A stretch of 64,000 bases of DNA, from positions 216,125-280,124 of the forward strand of contig NZ_CAURPW010000001.1 in the NCBI RefSeq assembly GCF_963526985.1, in the 5' to 3' direction. The DNA comes from an uncultured Campylobacter sp. GTDB lineage: Bacteria > Campylobacterota > Campylobacteria > Campylobacterales > Campylobacteraceae. Positions 35,409 to 45,697 of this stretch are shown here, in pieces. Every line of letters starts with the position of its first letter. Position 1 is the first letter of the stretch. Under the pieces are notes generated by a model, which made no database searches, had not been told where the DNA came from, and was given only the letters and a program-made list of their open reading frames with translations. A program made the translations under genes and the position numbers.

Positions 35409-36786
35409 TAGCGTAAAGAGAAAAAAAGTAGAATTCGAGCCCGTGAAAAGCGACTTTGTACGCATTTACGTCTGCGGGCCGACGGTTTATGACGACGCGC
35501 ATTTAGGACATGCCAAAAGCGCGATTAGCTTTGATCTGCTTAGGCGCACGCTAAGCGAGCTTGTTGGCTACAAGGTCAAATTCGTGCGAAACTACACCGA
35601 TATAGACGATAAAATTTTAAAGAAAATGGCTGAGAGCGGCGAGAGTTTAGAAGCGATCACTGATAGATACATCGCAAGCTACGAGCGCGATATGGGAGCG
35701 CTTAACGTGCTTGAGCCAGACGTCAAGCCAAAAGCGACGCAGACACTAAAAGAGATGATAGAGTACATCGAAATTTTGCTAAAAAACGGCTTTGCCTACG
35801 AGATCGCGGACGACGGCATATACTTTGACACCGCAAAAGACGCGGAGTATCTGAGCCTTAGCGGTAAATTTGACACCGAAGCAAACGTCGCTCGCGTGGC
35901 TAGTAGAGACGAAAAGAAGGACGAAAAAGACTTCGTATTGTGGAAATTTGACGAGAAATGGTACGAGAGCCCGTTTGGCCGCGGTCGCCCCGGCTGGCAC
36001 ACCGAGTGCGTCGCGATGATAAAAAAGCACCTAAGCAGCGGCGAGAAATTTGAGATCGATATCCACGCGGGCGGGCTTGACCTGCTCTTTCCTCATCACG
36101 AAAACGAGGCCGCCCAGTGCCGCTGCGCCGAGCGCAAGAGCCTGGCTAAATATTGGCTACACAACGGCTTTATCCAAGTAAATAACGAAAAAATGAGCAA
36201 GAGCCTCGGAAATAGCTTTTTTGTTAAAGACGCGCTGGAGCGAAATTTGGGCGAGGCGGTGAGATTTTATCTGATTTCTAGCCACTACAGAGCGAATTTT
36301 AACTTTAGCGAAGACGATCTAAACGCCGCAAAAAAGCGCCTGGATAAAATTTACCGCCTAAAAAAACGAGTTTTGGGTGCGGCGGCAAATTTGAGCGCGA
36401 ACGAGAAATTTAAGAGCGAGTTTATGTCTGCGATGGGGGACGATCTAAACACCTCAAAAGCCCTTGCTTGCGTAGATGAGTTTGTCCGCAGCGCAAACGA
36501 CGAGCTAGACGCAAACCCTAAAGACAAAGCCAAAAAAGGCGAAATCGCGGCAAATTTGGAGCTGATAGCGCGGGTGCTAGGCATCTTGCAAATAGACGTG
36601 TTTGAGTATTTTCAGTTTGGCGTGAGCGACGAAAAACGAGCCTATATCGAGGATCTGATAAATCAAAGAAACGAAGCCAAAGCGGCTAAAAACTACGAGC
36701 TATCGGATAAAATCCGCGATATGCTAGCCGCAAACGGCATCAGCCTGATGGATACGCCAGAGGGTTGCATGTGGGAAAAGATATGA
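35395..36786 (+). CDS. cysS: Cysteinyl-tRNA synthetase
   Basis: Charges tRNA-Cys. 463 aa, normal size. HIGH-type motif HLGH in [16 protein letters not shown] (22-37), GWHTECVAM with zinc Cys, HHENEAAQ and KMSKS in [10 protein letters not shown]. The reading start overlaps murJ by 14 nt, and its stop overlaps the msbA ATG. Nothing unusual in the sequence. Confidence 0.97.
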   Translation: MQIFDSVKRKKVEFEPVKSDFVRIYVCGPTVYDDAHLGHAKSAISFDLLRRTLSELVGYKVKFVRNYTDIDDKILKKMAESGESLEAITDRYIASYERDMGALNVLEPDVKPKATQTLKEMIEYIEILLKNGFAYEIADDGIYFDTAKDAEYLSLSGKFDTEANVARVASRDEKKDEKDFVLWKFDEKWYESPFGRGRPGWHTECVAMIKKHLSSGEKFEIDIHAGGLDLLFPHHENEAAQCRCAERKSLAKYWLHNGFIQVNNEKMSKSLGNSFFVKDALERNLGEAVRFYLISSHYRANFNFSEDDLNAAKKRLDKIYRLKKRVLGAAANLSANEKFKSEFMSAMGDDLNTSKALACVDEFVRSANDELDANPKDKAKKGEIAANLELIARVLGILQIDVFEYFQFGVSDEKRAYIEDLINQRNEAKAAKNYELSDKIRDMLAANGISLMDTPEGCMWEKI

Positions 36787-38507
36787 AGCAGATGAGCCTA
36801 AAAGAGGTTTTGCGGCGGTTTGCACCCTATTTTGGGGATTATATTTCGTATTTTATCATCGCTATCGCCGGCATGCTGATGGCTAGCGGCGGTACTGCGG
36901 CGTCGGCGTGGGTGATCGAGCCCGTGCTAAATAAAATTTTTATCGAAAAAAACAAAGACCTACTTTATCTTTTGCCTTACGCTATCATCGCGATTTACTT
37001 TTTAAAGGGGCTTGGCACGTTTTTGCAGGCCTATTTTACGGCGTATATCGGGCAGGATATCGTGAGGAGATTTCGCGAGAAGCTACTAAAAAACCTGCTA
37101 AATTTGGATATGAAGTTTTTTAACGACTACCGCACGGGCGAGCTAATCAGCCGAAATATCAACGACATCGACCGCATCAGAAGTATCGTTAGCTCCATGA
37201 TCCCAGAGCTCATCCGCGAGGCTATCACGATCGCGGGACTGCTTTGCGTCGTGCTTTATCAGAGCTTACAGCTTGCGTTTTTTGCGCTAGTTATCATGCC
37301 TGTAGCCGTCTATCCGCTCTCAAAACTCGCAAAAAAGATGAAAAAAATCTCCCGCGCCTCGCAAGAAAAAACCTCCGACATCAGCTCGAAGCTGAGCGAA
37401 ATTTTTACCAATATCGAGATAATTAAAGCAAACAACGCTCAGGAGTTTGAGCACGCTAAATTTACCGACGAAAACGCTAAATTTTTCAAGCTAAATTTAA
37501 AAAGCGTAAAAGTAAACGAGATGGTAAGCCCGATGATGGAAATTTTCGGCTCCGTCGGTGTCGCGGCGGTCGTCATCATCGGCGGCAAAGAGGTCATAGA
37601 CGGAAATTTGACGATGGGAAGCTTCTTTTCTTTCCTAACCGCGCTTTTTATGCTTTATACGCCTATTAAACGCATTTCAGGCCTTTATAACAAGATGCAA
37701 GACGCCGTGGTCGCGGCCGAGCGAACCTTTGAACTGCTTGATAAAGAGCCTCAAATTTTAAGCGGCGACAAGCCCGTACCGGCTGAAATAAATTTGATAA
37801 ATTTTAAAGACGTCAGACTAAACTACGAGGGCAATGAAGTGCTAAAAGGCATAAATCTAAGCGCGAGCAAGTCCCAAACCGTAGCACTCGTGGGCAGTAG
37901 CGGCGGCGGAAAAAGCTCGGTCGTAAACCTGCTCATGAGATTTTACGACGCAAACGGCGGAGCGATCGAGATAAACGGCGAAAATATCAAAAATTTCGAT
38001 CTGGGTTCGCTTAGGCAAAATATCGGCCTAGTTACCCAGCGCGTCTATATCTTTAACGATACGGTCGCGAACAACGTCGCCTACGGCCGCGAATATGACG
38101 AAGCCAAAGTCGAACTCGCGCTAAAAACGGCAAACGCTTATGATTTCGTGTCAAATTTACCCGAGGGCGCTCAGACCGTTTTAAATGAATTCGGCACCAA
38201 TCTCTCAGGCGGCCAGCGCCAGCGTATCGCCATCGCCCGCGCTCTTTATGACGACCCGCAAATTTTGATATTTGACGAGGCTACGAGCGCCCTAGATAAC
38301 GAAAGTGAGCAGCAGATAACCAAAGCCATCGCGAATTTACAAAAAGAAAAGATAATATTTATCATCGCGCACCGCCTAAGCACGGTGCAAAATGCCGATA
38401 AAATCGCCGTTATCAGCGGCGGAAAAGTGGTTGGTTTTGACACCGACGAGGTGCTTAGCAGGAGCTGCGAAATTTACGCGAAACTAAAAGGCGAAGCCCT
38501 TGTTTAA
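36783..38507 (+). CDS. msbA: Lipid A export ABC transporter MsbA-like
   Basis: 574-aa half-transporter: six-helix exporter domain, then ATPase domain with Walker [10 protein letters not shown], signature [15 protein letters not shown], Walker [13 protein letters not shown] and switch His in IIAHRLS. By context and length it is MsbA, which flips lipid A-core across the inner membrane; other lipid or polysaccharide exporters look similar. I choose the ATG at 36783, which forms ATGA with the cysS stop and has GGGAAAAG upstream; a longer frame adds six residues. pyrD follows after 41 nt. Confidence 0.9.
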   Translation: MKQMSLKEVLRRFAPYFGDYISYFIIAIAGMLMASGGTAASAWVIEPVLNKIFIEKNKDLLYLLPYAIIAIYFLKGLGTFLQAYFTAYIGQDIVRRFREKLLKNLLNLDMKFFNDYRTGELISRNINDIDRIRSIVSSMIPELIREAITIAGLLCVVLYQSLQLAFFALVIMPVAVYPLSKLAKKMKKISRASQEKTSDISSKLSEIFTNIEIIKANNAQEFEHAKFTDENAKFFKLNLKSVKVNEMVSPMMEIFGSVGVAAVVIIGGKEVIDGNLTMGSFFSFLTALFMLYTPIKRISGLYNKMQDAVVAAERTFELLDKEPQILSGDKPVPAEINLINFKDVRLNYEGNEVLKGINLSASKSQTVALVGSSGGGKSSVVNLLMRFYDANGGAIEINGENIKNFDLGSLRQNIGLVTQRVYIFNDTVANNVAYGREYDEAKVELALKTANAYDFVSNLPEGAQTVLNEFGTNLSGGQRQRIAIARALYDDPQILIFDEATSALDNESEQQITKAIANLQKEKIIFIIAHRLSTVQNADKIAVISGGKVVGFDTDEVLSRSCEIYAKLKGEALV

Positions 38508-38548
38508 GCCTAAATTTGATAAAATCACTCAAAATTTAAGGATAAAAT

Positions 38549-39622
38549 TTGAATTACGAGACGCTAAAATCCATATTTTTTAAATTTGACCCCGAAACCG
38601 CTCACAAAATCGTCGAAAAAACGCTAAGTATCTCAGACTGCGTATTTCCGGGACTTTATAGCATCGTAGCTAAAAACTGCGTCGTCACGGACGCGGCTCT
38701 TTCGCAAAATTTGCTAGGAACTAGCTTTTTAAACCCGGTAGGAATCGCCGGTGGCTTTGATAAAAACGCCACCATGCTGCGTCCGCTGGCGGCGCTCGGG
38801 TTTGGGCACGTGGAGTTTGGCACCGTGACGCCAAAGGCCCAAGAGGGCAACGCAAAACCGCGCCTTTTTCGCCTCATCGAAGAAGAGAGCATACAAAACG
38901 CGATGGGCTTTAACAACGAGGGCGCAGACGCACTTGGCGCGCGCGTCGGCAGGCTCTATCCGTTTGCGATACCACTTTTTGCCAATATCGGCAAAAATAA
39001 AATCACTCCCAATGAAGAGGCGATAAAAGACTATGAAATTTTAGTCGCTAAATTTAACGAAATTTGCAACTGCTTCGTCATCAACGTCTCATCGCCAAAT
39101 ACTCCGAATTTACGCGAACTACAAGAAGAAAGCTTTATAAAAGATCTATTTGCGCGCCTTACGCCGATCGCAAAAAAGCCGATAATCTTTAAAATCGCGC
39201 CCGATATGGACGACGACAAGGCCGTACAGATCTGTAAAACGGCCGTAGAAAGCGGTGCGAAAGGCGTAATCGTAAATAATACGAGCGTGGATTATTCGCT
39301 GTCAAAATCTGCGAATTTGCAAAATTTCGGCGGACTAAGCGGCAAGGTCATCGCTAAACGCTCGCGCGAGCTTTTTAGCGCGGTGGCTAGCGAGCTTTAC
39401 GGCAAGACGGTTTTGATCGCAAGCGGCGGCATAGACAGTGCCGAGGAAGCGTACGCGCGCATAAAATCAGGCGCAAATTTGGTTCAAATTTACACCTCCT
39501 TTATATTCAAGGGCCCAAACATCGCAAAACAGATAAACGAAGGTATTTTAAAGCTTTTAAAAGAGGATAATTTCGCCTCGATTAGCGAAGCGGTGGGCTA
39601 CGATATAAAAAACAAAATTTAA
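38549..39622 (+). CDS. pyrD: Dihydroorotate dehydrogenase (quinone), class 2
   Basis: Oxidises dihydroorotate to orotate with FMN, feeding quinone at the inner membrane. 357 aa with the class 2 N-terminal amphipathic segment. Motifs: NPVGIAGGFDKNA, GFGHVEFGTVTPKAQEGN, QNAMGFNNEGAD, NVSSPNTPNLRELQ (catalytic Ser) and IASGGI. Translation starts at TTG within AAAATTTG, with AAGGA at good spacing. It is separated from pyrB and pyrC by 21 kb. Confidence 0.95.
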   Translation: MNYETLKSIFFKFDPETAHKIVEKTLSISDCVFPGLYSIVAKNCVVTDAALSQNLLGTSFLNPVGIAGGFDKNATMLRPLAALGFGHVEFGTVTPKAQEGNAKPRLFRLIEEESIQNAMGFNNEGADALGARVGRLYPFAIPLFANIGKNKITPNEEAIKDYEILVAKFNEICNCFVINVSSPNTPNLRELQEESFIKDLFARLTPIAKKPIIFKIAPDMDDDKAVQICKTAVESGAKGVIVNNTSVDYSLSKSANLQNFGGLSGKVIAKRSRELFSAVASELYGKTVLIASGGIDSAEEAYARIKSGANLVQIYTSFIFKGPNIAKQINEGILKLLKEDNFASISEAVGYDIKNKI

Positions 39623-39630
39623 GGAAATTT

Positions 39631-40884
39631 ATGCTTATAAAATACTCCAAAACAAAGCTCAAAAACGGCTTTGAGATCTATCACATCCCCGCTAGCAAGG
39701 GCTCTAGCGTCATTAGCGTGGACGTGTTTTACCGCGTAGGCTCGCGAAACGAAACCATGGGCAAAAGCGGCATCGCGCACATGCTAGAGCATCTAAATTT
39801 TAAATCTACGAAAAATATGAAAGCGGGCAAATTTGACGAGATCGTAAAGGGTTTTGGCGGCGTAAATAACGCTAGCACGGGCTTTGATTATACGCATTAT
39901 TTCGTCAAATGCTCAAAGGGCAACCTAGACGAGGCTCTTAGGCTTTACGCCGATATAATGGAAAATTTGAGCCTAAAAGATAGGGAATTCCAACCCGAGC
40001 GCGACGTCGTGACCGAGGAGCGCAGATGGCGCACGGACAACTCTCCGATCGGCTTTTTGTACTTTACGCTCTTTAACGTCGCTTTTAGTTATCACCCGTA
40101 CCACTGGACTCCGATCGGCTTTATCGGCGACATCAGAAACTGGACGATAGAGGATATAAAAGAATTTCACGAGACGTACTATCAGCCGCAAAACGCTATG
40201 CTTCTAATCAGCGGCGACATCGATAAAAAAAGCGCGTTTGAGCTGGGCAAAAAGCACTTTGAACGCATAAAAAACAAAAAACCGCTACCGAAACTCCACT
40301 GCATCGAGCCCGAGCAAAACGGCGCAAAAAGAGCTGAAATTTACAAGGATAGCGAGGTAGAGATGCTAGCGCTCGCCTTTAAGATCCCGCCGTTTAATCA
40401 CGAAGATCAGCCTGCGTTAGGCGCGCTAGCCGAGTATCTAGGTAGCGGGCAAAGCTCTGTTTTGCAGCGCGTTTTGATAGACGAAAAGTGCCTCGTAAAC
40501 AGCGTGGACGTCTATAATATGAGTAACATCGACGAGAGCCTGCTAATCGTGCTAGCCGTTTGTAATCCCGGCGTCAAGGCCGAGGCCGTAGAGGACGAGA
40601 TCTGGCGAGTGCTTGAAAACGTAAAAACGCAAAAAATCGACGAAGACGAGATGACCAAGATAAAAAATAGCTTAAAAAGCGATCTCATTTACTCGCTAGA
40701 TAGCGCGTCGAAGGTGGCGAATTTATACGGCGGATATCTCGTTAGAGGCGATATAAAGCCGCTTTTTGAGCTACCTGAAAAAACAGCCGCGCTAAAACCG
40801 GCCGATCTAAACGAAATTTGCAAAAAATACGCGAGAAAAGAAAAATCCACGACGATCATCCTAAGAAAGGAAAAAAGTGAATAA
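39631..40884 (+). CDS. M16-family zinc peptidase
   Basis: 417 aa. Inverted zinc motif HxxEH is H50-M-L-E53-H54, with the distal glutamate in the VVTEERRWR region. The second half is the inactive M16 partner domain. It lacks a signal peptide, so it is probably cytoplasmic. Family members degrade short peptides or mature precursors; the substrate here is unknown. It ends overlapping the dapA GTG start by 8 nt. The order pyrD-M16-dapA agrees with C. jejuni from memory. Confidence 0.92.
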   Translation: MLIKYSKTKLKNGFEIYHIPASKGSSVISVDVFYRVGSRNETMGKSGIAHMLEHLNFKSTKNMKAGKFDEIVKGFGGVNNASTGFDYTHYFVKCSKGNLDEALRLYADIMENLSLKDREFQPERDVVTEERRWRTDNSPIGFLYFTLFNVAFSYHPYHWTPIGFIGDIRNWTIEDIKEFHETYYQPQNAMLLISGDIDKKSAFELGKKHFERIKNKKPLPKLHCIEPEQNGAKRAEIYKDSEVEMLALAFKIPPFNHEDQPALGALAEYLGSGQSSVLQRVLIDEKCLVNSVDVYNMSNIDESLLIVLAVCNPGVKAEAVEDEIWRVLENVKTQKIDEDEMTKIKNSLKSDLIYSLDSASKVANLYGGYLVRGDIKPLFELPEKTAALKPADLNEICKKYARKEKSTTIILRKEKSE

Positions 40885-41773
40885 AAAAGCAATAACGGGC
40901 GCCATGACGGCGCTGATTACGCCTTTTAAAGACGGCAAACTAGACGAAATCGGTTATGAAAAGTTAATCAAAAGACAAATCGCAAACGGCATCGATGCGG
41001 TCGTACCCGTAGGCACGACGGGCGAGAGCGCGACGCTAACGCACGACGAGCATAGAATTTGCATCGAAATCGCCGTAAATACCTGCAAAAATACCGGCGT
41101 AAAAGTACTCGCGGGCGCCGGCAGTAACGCCACTCACGAGGCGGTAGGCCTTGCAAAATTCGCGCAAGATCACGGCGCAGACGGTATCCTCTCGGTAGCC
41201 CCGTACTACAACAAACCGACGCAAGAAGGCCTATACCGCCACTACAAAGCGATCGCTTCAAGCGTCGAAATCCCGGTGCTGCTCTATAATGTCCCCGGCC
41301 GCGTGGGCGTAGATATCCAGCCGTGCACGGTTTTTAGGCTATTTAAAGAGTGCGAGAACGTCTACGGCGTAAAAGAAGCCACCGGCAGCATCGAGCGCTG
41401 CGTTGATCTACTCGCGCACGAGCCAGGCCTATCCGTCATCAGCGGCGAGGACGCGATAAACTACCCTATCCTCTCAAACGGCGGCAAGGGCGTGATCTCG
41501 GTCACGGCAAATTTGCTCCCTGACGAAATCTCAAATTTGACCCACTTTGCGTTAAAAGGCGAATTTGCGCGTGCAAAAGCCATAAACGACGATCTTTATG
41601 CGGTAAATAAAATAATGTTTTGCGAGAGTAACCCGATCCCGGTCAAAGCCGCGATGTATATCGCCGGGCTCATATCAAGCCTCGAGTACCGCCTGCCGCT
41701 TTGCGAGCCGAGCACCGAAAATCTCAAAAAAATCGAACAAACCATAAAACAATATAATATAAAAGGATTTTAA
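40877..41773 (+). CDS. dapA: 4-hydroxy-tetrahydrodipicolinate synthase
   Basis: Condenses aspartate semialdehyde with pyruvate for lysine and diaminopimelate (peptidoglycan) synthesis. 298 aa TIM barrel. Motifs: [33 protein letters not shown] (catalytic Tyr) and VKEATGS (Schiff-base Lys). Starts at GTG with AAAGGAAAAAA upstream. It overlaps the M16 gene at its start and the next gene by one nucleotide. Confidence 0.97.
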   Translation: MNKKAITGAMTALITPFKDGKLDEIGYEKLIKRQIANGIDAVVPVGTTGESATLTHDEHRICIEIAVNTCKNTGVKVLAGAGSNATHEAVGLAKFAQDHGADGILSVAPYYNKPTQEGLYRHYKAIASSVEIPVLLYNVPGRVGVDIQPCTVFRLFKECENVYGVKEATGSIERCVDLLAHEPGLSVISGEDAINYPILSNGGKGVISVTANLLPDEISNLTHFALKGEFARAKAINDDLYAVNKIMFCESNPIPVKAAMYIAGLISSLEYRLPLCEPSTENLKKIEQTIKQYNIKGF

Positions 41774-42558
41774 TGAATTGCGAAAACGAATTTAAAGGCA
41801 AAACTCTAGTAATCAGCGGCGGAACGCGCGGTATCGGACGCGCCATCGTGGAGGAATTTGCCGCAAAGGGCGTAAATATCGCCTTTACTTATAACTCAAA
41901 CGAAGAGCTAGCCAAAACCCAAGCCGCCGAGCTTGAAGCGACATACGGCATAAAAGCCAGAGCCTACGCGCTAAATATACTAGAACCCGAGACTTACAAA
42001 GATCTATTTTTAGAGATTGACGTAGACTTTGACCGCGTAGATTTTTTTGTCTCAAACGCCATCATCTCGGGTCGCCCGGTAGCAGGCGGATATACTAAAT
42101 TTATGAAACTTCGCCCTCGCGGCATTAATAACATCTTCACCGCAACCGTAAACGCATTTGTCGTGGGTGCGCAAGAAGCCGCAAAACGCATGGAAAAAAC
42201 GGGCGGCGGCAGCATCATATCGCTATCATCGACGGGTAATCTCGTCTATATCGAAAACTACGCAGGACACGGCACCGCAAAAGCCGCGGTCGAGGCCATG
42301 GCGCGCTATGCGGCGACCGAGCTTGGCGAAAAAAATATCCGCGTAAACGTCGTTAGCGGCGGCCCGATCGAGACGGACGCGCTTAGGGCTTTTACGAACT
42401 ACGAAGAAGTGCGCGACAAAACGGCCGAGCTAAGCCCGCTAAATCGCATGGGGCAGCCGACCGACATAGCCGGCGCATGTTTGTTTCTCTGCAGCTCAAA
42501 AGCTAGCTGGGTGACGGGCCACACCTTCATCATCGACGGCGGTACAACATTTAAATGA
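41773..42558 (+). CDS. FabL-like SDR, probable enoyl-ACP reductase
   Basis: 261 aa. The NADPH loop is GGTRGIG (16-22). The active-site pair is Tyr163-x6-Lys170 in NYAGHGTAK, the spacing typical of enoyl-ACP reductases (FabI, FabL), not the Tyr-x3-Lys of ordinary SDRs. RVNVVSGGPIETDALRAF and the preceding YIENYAGHGTAKAAVEA closely parallel Bacillus FabL. It likely reduces the enoyl double bond in fatty acid elongation. Usual annotations say only 'SDR oxidoreductase'. It overlaps dapA by 1 nt and precedes pgsA. Confidence 0.85.
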   Translation: MNCENEFKGKTLVISGGTRGIGRAIVEEFAAKGVNIAFTYNSNEELAKTQAAELEATYGIKARAYALNILEPETYKDLFLEIDVDFDRVDFFVSNAIISGRPVAGGYTKFMKLRPRGINNIFTATVNAFVVGAQEAAKRMEKTGGGSIISLSSTGNLVYIENYAGHGTAKAAVEAMARYAATELGEKNIRVNVVSGGPIETDALRAFTNYEEVRDKTAELSPLNRMGQPTDIAGACLFLCSSKASWVTGHTFIIDGGTTFK

Positions 42559-42884
42559 AAAAAGCAAATTTAGCCTGCACTCCTTTGTCGGTTGCTCGCA
42601 TTTTGGGCAAATTCGGCGGTATAAATTTAACGCGCTTGCAGGCTAAATTTGATGAAAATTTAAAATTTGAAAGCAAATTTTGCGGTGCGGACGGCTCTTT
42701 TAAATCTAATCCAAATTTGTCCAATTTGATCAAATTTGACGAAGCTGCGAGCAAATTTGAGCAAAGTGTGAATAAGAAACGGACAAAGTCAAGCCAAAAC
42801 AAAGCTAGCGATTTTTTCGCCGACTCCCGCGCTGCGACGTCAAATTTTAAACTCCAAAATCCAAAAGAAAGAAAAAATAAATGA
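42555..42884 (+). CDS. Doubtful ORF within AAATTT array
   Basis: A 109-aa frame whose ATG overlaps the FabL-like stop (ATGA) and whose stop overlaps the pgsA ATG (ATGA). The DNA is an AAATTT array (about ten copies), so the product is dominated by Lys-Phe, Asn-Leu and similar dipeptides from that word. No domain or helix pattern is recognised. The double ATGA linkage argues for translation, the composition argues for a neutral spacer. It is a toss-up leaning to spacer. Confidence 0.3.
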   Translation: MKKANLACTPLSVARILGKFGGINLTRLQAKFDENLKFESKFCGADGSFKSNPNLSNLIKFDEAASKFEQSVNKKRTKSSQNKASDFFADSRAATSNFKLQNPKERKNK

Positions 42885-43423
42885 GCCTAAATTTACCAAA
42901 CGCCCTAGCCTTCCTGCGCGTATTTCTCGCACCCCTAATGTTTTGGCTGCTACTTAGCGTCAATTCCTTCTCGGGCGTGCACGTTAGCTGGATGAACTAC
43001 TTTGCCGCGCTTGTGTTCGTGATCGCTAGCGTCACCGATTTTTTTGACGGATTTATCGCGCGCGCATGGGATCAAAAGACCAAGCTTGGAGCCGTGATCG
43101 ACCCGCTTGCTGACAAGATGCTGACTCTTGGCGCATTTTTAGGACTCATGATGATAGACCGCGCCAGCCCGTGGGCCGTGTATCTCATCCTTGTTCGCGA
43201 GTTTTTTATCACAGGATTTCGCGTCGTGATGGCCGGCGATGGCGTAGAGGTCGCCGCATCGATGGCGGGCAAGGTAAAAACCGTCTGCCAGATGGTCGCG
43301 ATCGGCTTTTTAACCATGCAGTGGCCTTTTGGCGAGTTTTTACTCTGGCTTAGCGTCGCTCTCACGCTGTATTCAGGCTTTGAGTACGTCGCGGCGTATA
43401 TAAAAGCGACGAAAAAGAGCTAA
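42881..43423 (+). CDS. pgsA: CDP-diacylglycerol--glycerol-3-phosphate phosphatidyltransferase
   Basis: Makes phosphatidylglycerol phosphate, precursor of phosphatidylglycerol and cardiolipin, at the inner membrane. 180 aa with about four hydrophobic segments. Contains the CDP-alcohol phosphotransferase signature in D-x2-DG-x2-AR-x8-G-x3-D-x3-D form (DFFDGFIARAWD, then GAVIDPLADK). The ATG follows ATAA within the ORF upstream. In C. jejuni pgsA is near rseP as here. Confidence 0.94.
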   Translation: MSLNLPNALAFLRVFLAPLMFWLLLSVNSFSGVHVSWMNYFAALVFVIASVTDFFDGFIARAWDQKTKLGAVIDPLADKMLTLGAFLGLMMIDRASPWAVYLILVREFFITGFRVVMAGDGVEVAASMAGKVKTVCQMVAIGFLTMQWPFGEFLLWLSVALTLYSGFEYVAAYIKATKKS

Positions 43424-43573
43424 ATTTAGCGCGGAGGGCTTTTATTACCGAGCAAAAAATACGCGATTTTTCAAGTCGGTGCGAGAAGCTTTTACGTAAA
43501 TTTAAAGACGAAATTTTAAGCTCGGCGACGCGGTTAGCATAAACTAAAAGTAAATTTAAAACAAAGAGAAAAT

Positions 43574-44470
43574 ATGGATCACGGACTAAGAGATATCATC
43601 GTAGAACGAACGCAGAGCCTAGAACCCGAGCTCAAAAAACAAGCCCGAAAACTAAATCAAAAGATAATCGACGTCAGCTTTTACCACAACGCTAAAAATT
43701 TAGCCAAAATCGGCGAGGTTATGAGCGAGGAGCTAGGCGAGTTTTTGCTAGGCTGCGCGCTAGACTACGATAAGACGCGCGAGGGCAAATTTGACGCGAG
43801 CGATAACGATTTAGAAACATTGCGCGGAGTTTGGAGCGCGCTTAGCTTTTCGCATAAGCCCGAAATTTTAGACTATCTTAGCTCTCAGGCACGCAGCAGC
43901 GTAGCGCATCGCTCATTTGCGCACAGGTATATTTTCGAGATTTTACGCCTGCAAGAAAAGGCCGGCCGTATTCACCCGCTGCTTGGCGAGCTTTACGAGT
44001 ATTATGACGCGTTGCGAGAAAAGCTGCCCGTTTACGAGCTTTTACGCCGCATAGGCGCGACGCCTGCTGATCCTTATGATTTTGAGTTTATACTAAACGC
44101 CGTAAATTTGGGCTACTGGTTTAGCAACGAGTATCTAGGGCAGGATGAGAAAAAGCGTAAATTTCATTTGCAGATCCGCATTTTTGCGCCGTTTATAAAC
44201 GACAAGACCTTTGATATACAAATCAGCAACGACGATGTTCCCAGGGCGCGTATCGACTTTGACGATGATGGCGTGAGCTTTTTGCAGCAAGTAGCGCCGG
44301 ATGCCTTGCCCTGCCCCGATCTTTTAGACTTAAAGCCTTTTATCGCGAGCGTAAAATCGCATTTTGGTATAGATTTTGATCTCACAAACAAAGATAAAAC
44401 TAGCCTAACCGCCGGCAAAGGGCTAAGCAGAGCCAAAATTTTAGCCTGGCTAAATGAGGTTTTTAGCTAA
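43574..44470 (+). CDS. Protein of unknown function, DUF-type
   Basis: 298 aa, soluble, no signal peptide. Helical first half (LKKQARKLNQKIIDVSFYHN; later SSVAHRSFAHRYIFEILRLQ) and a more mixed second half (FAPFINDKTFDIQISNDD). No recognised motif. AAAGAGAAAATATG start context is good. It lies 150 nt after pgsA, and a 1.2-kb gene-free stretch follows. Composition resembles the neighbours, so it is not obviously foreign. Confidence 0.75.
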   Translation: MDHGLRDIIVERTQSLEPELKKQARKLNQKIIDVSFYHNAKNLAKIGEVMSEELGEFLLGCALDYDKTREGKFDASDNDLETLRGVWSALSFSHKPEILDYLSSQARSSVAHRSFAHRYIFEILRLQEKAGRIHPLLGELYEYYDALREKLPVYELLRRIGATPADPYDFEFILNAVNLGYWFSNEYLGQDEKKRKFHLQIRIFAPFINDKTFDIQISNDDVPRARIDFDDDGVSFLQQVAPDALPCPDLLDLKPFIASVKSHFGIDFDLTNKDKTSLTAGKGLSRAKILAWLNEVFS

Positions 44471-45103
44471 ATTTACGCCTTGAAATTTGCCTATTTGCGC
44501 TCAAATTAGACGCGCGGTAGAGGGCGGCTTATGGTAAATTTACGCCGAATTTTAAAGCCGCTCGCTTGCTTTTACGTTAAATTTAAAGCGATTTTGCGTA
44601 GCTTAGGACGGCGGTTTGCGTTAAATTTAGCGGATAAATTACGACTCGTTTGCATTTTAGGACGTTTTGCGTCGAGGCTTGACGGCTAGGTTTATCGTTT
44701 TGCGCAGTTTGCCGCGGTATCTCGCGTGCGATGGGCGCGGTATCTGCAAAGTTTAAGCCGAGCCTTACCGCACGGCGGATAAATTTGCGATATTTTTACG
44801 CTTGCGAGGTCTTTGCGCGCGGAGCGTATTTATAGCGCTTTACGCCTGCTAGGCGGATTATTTTGCGCATTTTTATTTGCTAGATTTTGCCGTGAGGCGT
44901 TTCTATCGGGGCAAATGCAGCCGCTTGCTTTTGCTGTTTTGCTTTACCGCGCCGTTTATTTTCGTTTTTGTCGCGGTCTGATTGCTATTTTGCCGCACAG
45001 CTTAGGCTTTTGCGCTTGCTTGCAGCTATTATTCCCCATAAATTCGGCTCCGTCTATCCGCGTTCCGTTTTTTGTGCCGTATCGTTTGCGCCTTTTTAGC
45101 CGT

Positions 45104-45145
45104 CCGTCCGCAGGCTTAGCTAGACTGCTCCCTACCCGCGCCTTT
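45104..45145 (+). repeat. 42-nt direct repeat, copy 1
   Basis: Begins CCGTCCGCAGGCTTAGCTAG. It matches 45492-45533 at 40 of 42 positions, with both differences being single bases (T/G and C/T). It lies within the pyrimidine-rich gap. Confidence 0.85.
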
Positions 45146-45491
45146 ATGCTTTGTTTGGGTTATTTTTATATAGCGTTCGGTCTAAGATTTCGTCTTTATG
45201 CAAATTTACGGGCTCGCTCTCACCGTCGTTTGCTCGCGTCTTTGTTGTCTTTGCTTAGCGGTCTTGGCTGCTTGCTAGTTTCGTTAAATTTTATCCCGAA
45301 TTTTGCCGCCGTTGCCTAGCGCTATTTTTTGCCCCTACGCTGCGTTAGCCTATTTACCGCTATTAAATCAGCTCGCGCGTCTAGTTTTATCTTAGTTCCT
45401 ACTCCGCATACACCGTTTATTCGGTTTTTAGCTTCCCAAACGTCGCTAACCTCGCTTGCGGCTTTTCGCGTAGGCGCTTTTTCTCATCCGC

Positions 45492-45533
45492 CCGTCCGCA
45501 GGCTTAGCTAGACTGCGCCCTACCCGCGTCTTT
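45492..45533 (+). repeat. 42-nt direct repeat, copy 2
   Basis: Second copy of the 42-nt element, 388 bp after the first. A shared ATAAATTCGGCTCCG sequence precedes copy 1 by 66 bp but follows copy 2 by 8 bp, so this is not a simple tandem duplication. Confidence 0.85.
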
Positions 45534-45697
45534 GCGACTGATAAATTCGGCTCCGACAGACCGTGCGTCGCGCCGCTTCGTTTTGCATAAATTTGCCCGT
45601 CTCAAATGCCGTGCAAACGGCTCTTGATCGCTGTTTCAAGCGGAGTTTTATAAAATTTCGCTAAAATCGCGTTTAAAATCTACTTAAAAGGCAAATT

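Larger units (their letters stand above)
44471..45697. other. 1.2-kb gene-free, pyrimidine-rich stretch with repeats
   Basis: No supported gene in about 1.23 kb, the longest gap in the window. The first 250 bp are AAATTT-rich; from about 44800 the plus strand is strikingly pyrimidine-rich (many TTTT, CTT, CGC runs). Two open frames (44813-45319 and 45329-45511) start at TTG or ATG without ribosome sites and encode Arg/Leu/Ser/Phe-rich products unlike known proteins. A 42-nt sequence occurs twice and a 15-nt sequence (ATAAATTCGGCTCCG) twice (45038 and 45541). Confidence 0.6.

Noticed and set aside
44813..45319. 168-codon frame in the gene-free stretch
   Set aside because: Starts at TTG with no ribosome site, is Arg/Leu/Ser/Phe-rich from pyrimidine bias and shows no domain. 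More likely a chance frame.
45329..45511. 60-codon frame in the gene-free stretch
   Set aside because: No ribosome site; composition follows the local pyrimidine bias and half of it is the 42-nt repeat.
45104..45533. Possible CRISPR array
   Set aside because: Only two copies of the 42-nt sequence, 388 bp apart, with no regular spacers and no cas genes.
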